Source: Pelobacter sp.
Lineage (GTDB): Bacteria > Desulfobacterota > Desulfuromonadia > Geobacterales > Pseudopelobacteraceae
DNA length: 64,000 bases
NCBI GenBank assembly: GCA_030824515.1
Contig: JAVBXN010000015.1
Coordinates: forward strand, 1 to 64,000
Direction of reading: 5' to 3'
The translations under genes and the position numbers were made by a program. Positions 33,039-39,507 of this stretch are shown one piece after another. Position 1 is the first letter of the stretch; every line of letters begins with the position of its first letter. The notes below the pieces were generated by a model that did not search any database, was not told the origin of the DNA, and worked only from the letters and a program-made list of their open reading frames with translations.

Positions 33039-34525
33039 GGCTGCACCCATCCCCTGGAGCGCTCCAGGGCCCGGCTCCAGTTGCGGCGCAGCTCGGCCGC
33101 CTGTGCACGCTCCATGTTCGGGGTGAAGCTGCGCTCCGCCCGCCACAGTTGGCCGATTTCCGCACGATCGCGCCAGTAGCCGACCGCCAGCCCGGCCAGG
33201 TAGGCCGCTCCCAGCGCCGTGGTCTCCCGCACCTGCGGCCGTACAACCCTGCACCCCAAAAGGTCGGCCTGGAACTGCATCAAAAGGTCGTTGGCGGTGG
33301 CGCCACCGTCCACCCGCAGCTCGGCCAGCGGCGTTCCGGCGTCCGCCTCCATCGCCTCCAGCAGGTCGGCGGTCTGGAAGGCGATGCTCTCCAGCGTGGC
33401 CCGGGCGATGTGCCCGGCAGTGGTGCCGCGGGTGATGCCCAACAGTGCGCCGCGGGCGTATGGGTCCCAGTGGGGGGCTCCCAGGCCGGCAAAGGCCGGG
33501 ACCAGATAGACGCCGCCGTTGTCGGGAACCGAGGCTGCCAGCGTTTCGACCTCGCTTGATGAGCGGATGATGCCGAGTCCGTCCCGCAGCCACTGCACCG
33601 CCGCCCCGGCCACGAAGACGCTCCCCTCCAGCGCGTATTCTGTTTTTCCTCCAAGACGGCAGGCCACGGTGGTGAGCAGGTTCTGTCCGGAGATCACCGG
33701 CCGGTTGCCGGTGTGCATCAGCATGAAACAACCGGTGCCGTAGGTGTTCTTGACCATGCCGGGGCGGTCGCAGAGCTGGCCGAACAGCGCCGCCTGCTGG
33801 TCGCCGGCGATGCCGGCGATCGGCACCCGCGCGGCCAGGAAGCGGGCCGCGGTCGTGCCGTAAACCTGGCTGGAATCCACCACCTCGGGCAGCACCGAGG
33901 GCGGGATCCGTAGCAGCTCCAAAAGTTCCGGGTCCCAGTCTCCTTCGTGGATATTGAACAGCAGCGTGCGCGAGGCATTGCTGGCGTCGGTCAGGTGGCG
34001 TTCGCCACCGGTCAGGTTCCAGACCAGCCAGGAATCGATCGTGCCGAAAGCCAGCTCCCCGGCCTCGGCTTTTGTTCTTGCGCCCGGCACGTGATCCAGC
34101 AGCCAGGCCAGCTTGGTGCCGGAGAAATAAGGGTCCAGCACCAGCCCGGTCTTCTCCCGGAAGGTCGGTTCATGCCCCCGGGCCCGGAGCAGGTCGCACT
34201 CGCCGGCGGTGCGCCGGTCCTGCCAGACGATGGCATGGTGGATCGGCCTGCCGCTGGCGCGCTCCCAGACCACGGTTGTTTCGCGCTGGTTGGTGATGCC
34301 GATCGCGGCGATATCGGCGGCGGTCACACCGGCCCGGGCAATCGCCTCCACCGCCACTCCCAGCTGCGAGGCCCAGATTTCATCGGCGTCGTGCTCCACC
34401 AGGCCGGGTGCGGGAAAGAACTGGCGGAACTCCTTCTGGGCCAGACCGCGGATATTTCCGTCATGGTCGAATACCAGCGCGCGGGAGCTGGTTGTCCCCT
34501 GATCAAGGGCTAGGATGAAGCTCAT
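33035..34525 (-). CDS. glpK: Glycerol kinase
   Basis: The 496-residue FGGY kinase starts with [17 protein letters not shown], and has [12 protein letters not shown], the AIVWQDRRT motif and the [18 protein letters not shown] and [22 protein letters not shown] signatures. It phosphorylates glycerol to sn-glycerol-3-phosphate, feeding GlpD encoded just downstream with an overlapping start codon. The length and motifs are complete. A palindrome with an overlapping TATAGT lies upstream and is the likely regulated promoter. Transport of glycerol must be encoded elsewhere or occur by diffusion. Confidence 0.95.
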   Translation of the reverse strand: MSFILALDQGTTSSRALVFDHDGNIRGLAQKEFRQFFPAPGLVEHDADEIWASQLGVAVEAIARAGVTAADIAAIGITNQRETTVVWERASGRPIHHAIVWQDRRTAGECDLLRARGHEPTFREKTGLVLDPYFSGTKLAWLLDHVPGARTKAEAGELAFGTIDSWLVWNLTGGERHLTDASNASRTLLFNIHEGDWDPELLELLRIPPSVLPEVVDSSQVYGTTAARFLAARVPIAGIAGDQQAALFGQLCDRPGMVKNTYGTGCFMLMHTGNRPVISGQNLLTTVACRLGGKTEYALEGSVFVAGAAVQWLRDGLGIIRSSSEVETLAASVPDNGGVYLVPAFAGLGAPHWDPYARGALLGITRGTTAGHIARATLESIAFQTADLLEAMEADAGTPLAELRVDGGATANDLLMQFQADLLGCRVVRPQVRETTALGAAYLAGLAVGYWRDRAEIGQLWRAERSFTPNMERAQAAELRRNWSRALERSRGWVQP

Positions 34526-34581
34526 GTTTTATGACCTCCGGTCGGGAGTTGTCAGCTGATGCACATGCCATTCCCGGACAA

Positions 34582-34603
34582 CTATACCCCGTATCGGGTA
34601 TAG
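34582..34603. promoter_or_regulatory. Operator-like palindrome upstream of glpK
   Basis: CTATACCC-CGTATC-GGGTATAG is a perfect dyad with eight-base arms, 57 bases before glpK. A minus-strand TATAGT overlaps it and may be the -10. A repressor such as GlpR is possible, but none is encoded in the window. Confidence 0.5.
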
Positions 34604-34694
34604 AATCGAGCATATGGGATTCGTGTGGTTCGGGATAAGTATTAAAGCTGTGTATTAGTGTATTGATTTAAAATGGTTAGGCGATTTGTCGTAC

Positions 34695-34711
34695 TTGGCA
34701 TTACTAATGCT
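34695..34711 (+). promoter_or_regulatory. Candidate sigma-54 promoter for the Lys/Ala-rich protein
   Basis: TTGGCATTACTAATGCT has GG and GC ten bases apart and three mismatches to consensus. It lies about 45 bases before the start codon at 34755. Confidence 0.35.
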
Positions 34712-34754
34712 ATGATTAAAGACAGATTCGCAAAATTATACGGAGGTTTTACCC

Positions 34755-34991
34755 ATGAAAAAAGTTCTTTCCACAATCGTTGCCGCTCTCGTTGCCATGT
34801 CTTTCTCTGCAATCGCTTTCGCTGCTGAAATGCCTGCCGGCCATCCTCCTGTTGGCGCACCTGCTGCTGATGCCAAGCCTGCCGTAGAGAAAAAAGAAGT
34901 GAAAAAAGCAAAGAAAGTCAAAAAAGCCAAGAAAGCCGCAGAGAAGAAAGAAGCCGCTCCTGCTGCTGAAGCCGCTCCTGCTGCAAAGTAA
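34755..34991 (+). CDS. Secreted Lys/Ala-rich small protein
   Basis: The 78-residue protein has a signal peptide ending in AFAAEM (about residue 24), a His/Pro segment (MPAGHPPVG) and a highly basic Lys-Ala repeat (VKKAKKVKKAKKAAEKKE) closing in Ala/Pro. A Shine-Dalgarno (CGGAGG) and a good intrinsic terminator frame it. It resembles small exported histone-like or polycation proteins in composition only. Interaction with acidic surfaces such as LPS, DNA or acidic cytochromes is a guess. No family is recognised. Confidence 0.8.
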   Translation: MKKVLSTIVAALVAMSFSAIAFAAEMPAGHPPVGAPAADAKPAVEKKEVKKAKKVKKAKKAAEKKEAAPAAEAAPAAK

Positions 34992-35011
34992 TCCCACTTT
35001 CATAGTGATAA

Positions 35012-35045
35012 AAAAGGCTGCATCTTCGGATGTAGCCTTTTTTAT
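35012..35045 (+). terminator. Rho-independent terminator
   Basis: GGCTGCATC, the tetraloop TTCG and GATGTAGCC (one G-U pair) are followed by TTTTTT. It is flanked by A and T tracts, so it can terminate from both directions: the Lys/Ala-rich gene and the convergent metallo-beta-lactamase-fold gene. Confidence 0.9.
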
Positions 35046-35065
35046 TGTCCAACACGTCCCTGATC

Positions 35066-36034
35066 TTAACGAATCGCCAGCGGCGCAAACTCGATCGGCA
35101 CCCAGCTGTAGCTCTCTTTGCCGTCCCAGCGGACATGGCCGATACCGGGGAATGGCAGATGCATGCCGGCCACCAGGGATTTGGTGATTGCCATGGTTTT
35201 AAAGATGCCCTTGCGGGTGGCGATGGCCTGCTTCTCATCAATATCGAACTCGATGGAGACCTCCGGCCGGGCGAACTGCACGGCATGGGCATGCACGATG
35301 TCACCCCAGATCAGGAGTTTCTGCCCCTCGGACTCCACGCTAAAGGCTGTATGCCCCGGAGTATGGCCATTGGCCTTGACCGCCTTGATGCCCGGTACCG
35401 GCACGCTCCCCTCGCTGAAGGTTTGCCACTGCCCCCCCTTCTGGTAGGGAGCCGCCGTGTCGCGGGCCGCTTTGAAGGAGGGCTGCATCTTTTCAGGTGA
35501 GCTGTCCGCAATCTTCTGGGACAACCAGAAATCGTTGTCCTCTTTGGAAACAAAAATGCGGGCCTTGGGGAAGACCGGTTGGCCGCTTGCATCTGTCAGA
35601 CCGCCGATATGGTCGCGGTGCAGGTGGGTAATGATGACCGTATCCACCTGTGCCGGGTCATAGCCGGCCGCCCGCATGTTCTGCAGGACGAAGCCGAGCG
35701 TTGGGCCGATCAGCTTGGCCGCGCCGGCATCGACCAGCACCAGATTCTTGCCGGTGTTGATCAGGAAGGCGTTCACCGCGGTCTGCATCCTGGGAGGGGT
35801 GACGAACATGCGGGCCAGCAGCTTGTTCAGTTCGGCGGGGGTGTTGTGCAGGAGCTTGGTGTCCAGCTGGATAGCGCCGTCGTACAGGGCGGTGACCTCG
35901 AACTGCCCCAGCATCATACGGTAGTAACCCGGCACCTGGGCCTGGACCATGGGGGCCTCGGCCTGGGCGAGGGTTGCGAGGCACAGGAGGGTGAAAGCGC
36001 TGATGGTCAGGATGAGGCGAAGGAATTTAGGCAT
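35066..36034 (-). CDS. Exported metallo-beta-lactamase-fold hydrolase
   Basis: The 322-residue protein has a signal peptide ending in LAQAEAPM (about residue 25) and a complete metal-binding set: THLHRDHIGG (HXHXDH), the GHTPGHTAF His, the LLIWGDIVHAHA Asp and a late HLPFPGIGHV His. It should bind two zinc ions in the periplasm. Members of this branch include lactonases, sulfatases and the quinone-cofactor-associated PqqB/NDM-like enzymes; the substrate here is unknown. It is convergent with the Lys/Ala-rich gene and shares its terminator. The next gene on the other side is a toxin-antitoxin pair 467 bases away. Confidence 0.87.
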   Translation of the reverse strand: MPKFLRLILTISAFTLLCLATLAQAEAPMVQAQVPGYYRMMLGQFEVTALYDGAIQLDTKLLHNTPAELNKLLARMFVTPPRMQTAVNAFLINTGKNLVLVDAGAAKLIGPTLGFVLQNMRAAGYDPAQVDTVIITHLHRDHIGGLTDASGQPVFPKARIFVSKEDNDFWLSQKIADSSPEKMQPSFKAARDTAAPYQKGGQWQTFSEGSVPVPGIKAVKANGHTPGHTAFSVESEGQKLLIWGDIVHAHAVQFARPEVSIEFDIDEKQAIATRKGIFKTMAITKSLVAGMHLPFPGIGHVRWDGKESYSWVPIEFAPLAIR

Positions 36035-36442
36035 GGACGGTCCTCCTCGTACGTTTTTGGTCTGGTGGATAGTGTCGAGTTACACAAAGCAAGGTACAGG
36101 ACGGGACGTTTCCTGGCAAGAACAAGGAGTATGGATTGCTGTCATGGCGAACACTATTTCTGTCGTCGTGAGCCAGCCCCGGCCGGGGAGTGAGCTGGTG
36201 AAGTTCCAGGCCGGTACGAAGAGCAGGGTGGAGAGGATAAAACGGGTGGGGTTGGCGGGTGATGGGATGGGTGTACATAATTAAATCTTCACACTCGCTG
36301 CAATCTCATCCCACGCCATGAACTAAATGAAGTGTTTCAATAAACCGGAATGTCATGTCGGGCTTGTCTTGGCATGACGAATAATAGAGAAAGCTTCATA
36401 AAACAATAAAGCAGCTACGCAGATGCCACCCGTTTTGGCTTC
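36035..36442. other. Intergenic region without a recognised gene
   Basis: About 400 bases between the metallo-hydrolase and the toxin-antitoxin promoter hold no convincing coding frame. The first part has a GC content like the neighbours and the rest is AT-rich. Short overlapping frames (36027-36278 minus, 35949-36284 plus) look accidental. Confidence 0.5.
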
Positions 36443-36482
36443 TTGACTGGCAATAAATCATGCTGTACAGTAATCCTGTACA
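36443..36482 (+). promoter_or_regulatory. Promoter and operator of the yefM-yoeB pair
   Basis: TTGACT (36443-36448) and TACAGT (36466-36471) are 17 bases apart. Two TGTACA hexamers (36464-36469 and 36477-36482) overlap and follow the -10. TGTACA palindromes are the published core of the E. coli YefM operator, so autoregulation is likely. Confidence 0.75.
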
Positions 36483-36500
36483 TATAAAGGAGGTGCTGAC

Positions 36501-36779
36501 ATGCTACAAACAACCTATACCAATGCGAGAGCCAATTTCGCCGGACTTTGTGACGAAGTAATAGAAAATCGAGAGATCGTTCTCATTCGTCGTCGCAAGG
36601 GTAACAATGTGGCTATGATTGCTGCTGATGAACTGCAAAGTTTGGTGGAAAGTTCACACCTGATGCGTTCCCCCAAAAATGCCGAAAGGCTTCTTTCTGC
36701 GCTGGAGCGTGCACTGAAGGGGGGGGGCACAACATCCTCGGTGAAATCTCTTCGTTCCGAGGTTGGTCTTGAAGACTAA
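36501..36779 (+). CDS. yefM: YefM/Phd-family antitoxin
   Basis: The 92-residue antitoxin begins MLQTTYTNARANFAGLCDEV, the Phd/YefM DNA-binding fold, with the typical VIENREIVLIRRRKGNNVAMI segment and an acidic C-terminal tail for toxin binding. A strong AAAGGAGGT precedes the ATG. It pairs with the overlapping YoeB-type toxin. YefM neutralises YoeB and represses its own promoter through TGTACA sites, which are present upstream. The run of seven or more Gs at about 36719-36726 encodes Gly residues and is a possible slippage site. Confidence 0.92.
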   Translation: MLQTTYTNARANFAGLCDEVIENREIVLIRRRKGNNVAMIAADELQSLVESSHLMRSPKNAERLLSALERALKGGGTTSSVKSLRSEVGLED

Positions 36780-37038
36780 ACAACGGGACACTGTTTTTCA
36801 GCCAGAGTTCCGGGAAGACTTGCGTTTCTGGGTGCAGACTGACCGAAAAGTCGCGTTGCGGGCTTTTGATTTGATAGAAGCAATCATGCGAGACCCATTT
36901 ACTGGCATCGGCAAGCCAGAACCGCTCAAATACCTTTCAACCGGCACATGGTCGAGACGCCTCACACAAGAGCACAGAATTGTTTATCTTGTTCGCGATG
37001 ACAGAATCGATTTTCTTCAGGCACGTTATCATTATTGA
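36769..37038 (+). CDS. yoeB: YoeB-family mRNA interferase toxin
   Basis: The protein has about 89 residues starting at a TTG (36769) with GAGG six bases upstream; a TTG at 36763 is an alternative. It overlaps the antitoxin stop. YoeB signatures are EFREDLRFWVQTDRKVALRA, GKPEPLKYLSTGTWSRRLTQEHRIVYLV and the C-terminal ARYHY. These include the Glu, Arg, His and terminal Tyr of the ribosome-dependent RNase. It is released when YefM is degraded and cleaves mRNA at the ribosome. Complete by length and motifs. Confidence 0.93.
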   Translation: MKTKQRDTVFQPEFREDLRFWVQTDRKVALRAFDLIEAIMRDPFTGIGKPEPLKYLSTGTWSRRLTQEHRIVYLVRDDRIDFLQARYHY

Positions 37039-37373
37039 TCATAGCTATTTGTCTGTTTTTTTCTGTATTTATATCGTTTGACTTTGAAGGCCAGACTCCT
37101 CAAAAGCACAGTGCAATCAAAGAAGCCGTCCGAAAAAAGGTGAATATGATTTGCGAAAGCCCTGTGACTCTGGGTGAACCGCTAAAAGGAAGCTTTAGTG
37201 GCTTCTACAGTTGTCCCGTCAAACGCAAGTTTCAGATTATTTTCCTTTACTGTGCAACTTGCAGAAAAAAGGGGGACGATGCCATTGTCCTCTGTGCCGA
37301 TTGTCCCGACTGCCTTGACGACACCATCAAGTTTGTTGCCCTTGGTCCCCACGATAAAGCTTATTGGGGGTGA
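37035..37373 (+). pseudogene. Possible RelE-like toxin remnant
   Basis: The frame from 37035 gives 112 residues whose first about 25 are hydrophobic and unlike a toxin. The remainder (IKEAVRKKVNMICESP, then KGSFSGFYSCPVKRKFQIIF, then VALGPHDKAYWG) has the spacing of RelE/YafQ-type toxins. It directly follows yoeB and is AT-rich. The N-terminus looks replaced or frameshifted, so a decayed second toxin is the best guess. No antitoxin of its own is visible. Coding status is uncertain. Confidence 0.4.
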
Positions 37374-37430
37374 TTTTAGCCGGTGCTTCTTTCTGATATG
37401 TTTTGACACCGTGTATTCAACCTTCAAAAA

Positions 37431-38270
37431 TCATAATTCAAGAAACTCTCTCCCTTTCATGCTGAGCTTTGGCCGCCCTTTGTCGATAACAACCAACTCC
37501 AGCTTCACCAGCGCCCGGACAATATCCGCGGCAGAACCCTTGGCCAATGCCTGAATACGCGACATCACCCCCGAGACATCCCGTTCCGCCAAACCCCGCA
37601 ACAGCGCCACCGAAATATTCAGTTCCGATTCCTGCAGGCCGCGCCAGAGCCAGCGGCTGCCGAAAATCGCCCCGTAGGAGTCCAGAATCAGGTGCGCCAC
37701 GGACACCGCAATGCCCAGGCCGAGATGGGCCCGGTCGATGTCATCCTTAACGGTGAGAGGGTTATCCATCAGAATCGGCCCGGCCATCATGCCCAGATAA
37801 TATTCGTCCCTGGGTTCGTAGGCATGGCCGATACAGCCCAGCATGGCCAGTACCAACAGCAGATAGAGCGGCCAGAACCACCCCGGATGGGTCTGCACAA
37901 GCGGAGTCGCGTAGGACAGGGCCAGGATGGCGCAGAACAGGCCGAAGGCCACCAGCAGCCAGGTGGTGTCATCGTCCTGCCGCAGGTACTGTTCCTTGGG
38001 CCGGAGGAAATACGACGCGGCCATGAACGCCAGGCAGAGATTGGCGCCGGTGACAAACGACTGCCTGTAGCCGAGGTGGTCGATCACCGGCAGATCTACC
38101 AGCGCCAGGGCGTAGAGCAGCATCAGGATCGCCAGTGCCACCGCAAACGGTGTCAGCAGCACCGTCAGGACGGCAAAAAGCTTTGCGTCACTGCGGGCGC
38201 TGGCGCAGAGATCCCGCAGCTTGGAGCGGAGCGCCAGGTCGATCTTCTGTTGTTCGCTCAATTCGAACAT
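37431..38270 (-). CDS. Multi-pass membrane protein of unknown function
   Basis: The 279-residue protein begins with a basic cytoplasmic helix (FELSEQQKIDLALRSKLRDL) and has four to six hydrophobic segments between about residues 30 and 165 (for example LFAVLTVLLTPFAVALAILML). The cytoplasmic C-terminal about 90 residues look helical, with a winged-helix-like end (ADIVRALVKLELVVIDKGRPKLS). No active-site motif or named family is recognised. It stands alone after the toxin-antitoxin region on the opposite strand. Confidence 0.72.
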   Translation of the reverse strand: MFELSEQQKIDLALRSKLRDLCASARSDAKLFAVLTVLLTPFAVALAILMLLYALALVDLPVIDHLGYRQSFVTGANLCLAFMAASYFLRPKEQYLRQDDDTTWLLVAFGLFCAILALSYATPLVQTHPGWFWPLYLLLVLAMLGCIGHAYEPRDEYYLGMMAGPILMDNPLTVKDDIDRAHLGLGIAVSVAHLILDSYGAIFGSRWLWRGLQESELNISVALLRGLAERDVSGVMSRIQALAKGSAADIVRALVKLELVVIDKGRPKLSMKGREFLEL

Positions 38271-38337
38271 AGCCTTGACTGATTCCTTGAGTTAAAAAAA
38301 CTGTTAAAATCAAAGAAAACGATTGGTCACGCGACTA

Positions 38338-38352
38338 CGCTTAGAAGCGCCT
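38338..38352. repeat. Dispersed 15-base element, copy 1
   Basis: CGCTTAGAAGCGCCT occurs here and identically at 46511-46525. It has a short CGCTT/AAGCG self-pairing core and lies in noncoding DNA in both places. Confidence 0.6.
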
Positions 38353-38458
38353 GCTTTTGGTGCGTGATATCCGACTCAAACTTAACACCGTGCCGATTGT
38401 TCCCACCCGGTGAACACAAGAATCATCCGCGCGCAGTCTCTGTCCTGTGCGCGTATAT

Positions 38459-39412
38459 TCAGTTCTCCATGTAATATTCAAGTGCCTCTGGTGAGAATCC
38501 GCGGAAGTTCTTTTTACCGACGACAACCAGCGGGACGCCACGCCCGGGATAGCTGTCTTTGCGTTTCATGGCGTCGCTGCTTTTTTCCACATCGTATTTC
38601 ACATACGGGTATCCCATCATCTTTATGTAGTCCTCCGCTTCCTTGCAGCGCGAGCACCATTCGGTTACGTACAGCTCGATCGTCCCGTCGAACCGATTGC
38701 TTATTTGTTTCACTCTCGTTGCTTTACCCTGCTTCTGCTTGCCGGCTACAGGTTTGCCGGTAGCCTGTGTCATGGCTACCCTTCTGCTGTAGATCGAGTT
38801 TACTCGTTCAAATGATTTGGCAACGGTTGTCACCTCGCCACCGTTGTTTTTCCAGCCTGCGGCCCACAGGTCCGCCGTCAATTGTACTAACGCCGAATAT
38901 TTCTGCCCTTCCTCCGTGATTCTTCTGGAATCGTATATCCTGTCGGTAATAGCCCTGGTAGTTTCACCCTGGTAGCCTTTGTAGTCAATTACCGCGGTTT
39001 GGCTCAAATATTTGAACATGAACCGCTTGAGGTTGTCTCTGAACCTGTCATGGAACGGATCCGGTGCCGTGCTGCTGAATGCGACCAGGAAAATATCTTC
39101 CATGGAATTTACCAGCCAGACCGGCAACCCGTTTTCATTGGGAGCTTTGCTGTATCTCTCTATGAAGCTGTTTTTTGAGATGCTGTACAGTTTCTTCGAG
39201 CTGCTCAATTTACCCAGTCGACACTCGGATTTTAGCTGGTTTTTCTTTTTTGCGACGACCTGTTGCATCTTAGGTGGAAGAATCGAAATAACATCGCTAA
39301 TGAACATCTCCGAAAAATCCGGAATGTTTTCCCGTTGATCAGGTCGTGCAACAGCGGATGAACTGAATGAAATGACTGTCAGGAACAGAATCAGACAAAA
39401 CAGGGTTTTCAC
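38459..39412 (-). CDS. Exported protein with C-terminal glutaredoxin-like domain
   Basis: The 317-residue protein has a signal peptide (about 1-22, ending in SSAVARPDQ), a helical 190-residue domain of unknown kind with Trp, Arg and Asp-rich stretches (SFIERYSKAP, DPFHDRFRDNLKR), and a C-terminal glutaredoxin/thioredoxin-like domain (about 235-317). The domain has the redox pair CSRC in ELYVTEWCSRCKEAEDYI and the cis-Pro region GRGVPLVVVG. An exported glutaredoxin fold suggests thiol-disulfide exchange in the periplasm. The N-terminal domain is not recognised and the fusion is unusual. A dispersed stem-loop repeat lies just upstream. Confidence 0.75.
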   Translation of the reverse strand: MKTLFCLILFLTVISFSSSAVARPDQRENIPDFSEMFISDVISILPPKMQQVVAKKKNQLKSECRLGKLSSSKKLYSISKNSFIERYSKAPNENGLPVWLVNSMEDIFLVAFSSTAPDPFHDRFRDNLKRFMFKYLSQTAVIDYKGYQGETTRAITDRIYDSRRITEEGQKYSALVQLTADLWAAGWKNNGGEVTTVAKSFERVNSIYSRRVAMTQATGKPVAGKQKQGKATRVKQISNRFDGTIELYVTEWCSRCKEAEDYIKMMGYPYVKYDVEKSSDAMKRKDSYPGRGVPLVVVGKKNFRGFSPEALEYYMEN

Positions 39413-39454
39413 AATGCCCTCCGTAAGAAATTATGAATGTTGAATTGGAACAGC

Positions 39455-39507
39455 AAGGATGAATTATGAAAAAAGTCTTCATCCTTCAACCTTCATAATT
39501 CATCCTT
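39455..39507. repeat. Stem-loop repeat at the 3' end of the SPFH gene
   Basis: Perfect 16-base arms AAGGATGAATTATGAA and TTCATAATTCATCCTT flank a 21-base loop. It is the same unit as at 21041-21089. The right arm provides the terminal codon and stop of the SPFH gene. Confidence 0.85.

Noticed and set aside
37182-37427. 81-residue minus-strand ORF
   Set aside because: Overlaps the toxin remnant antisense; no ribosome-binding site and no recognisable motif.
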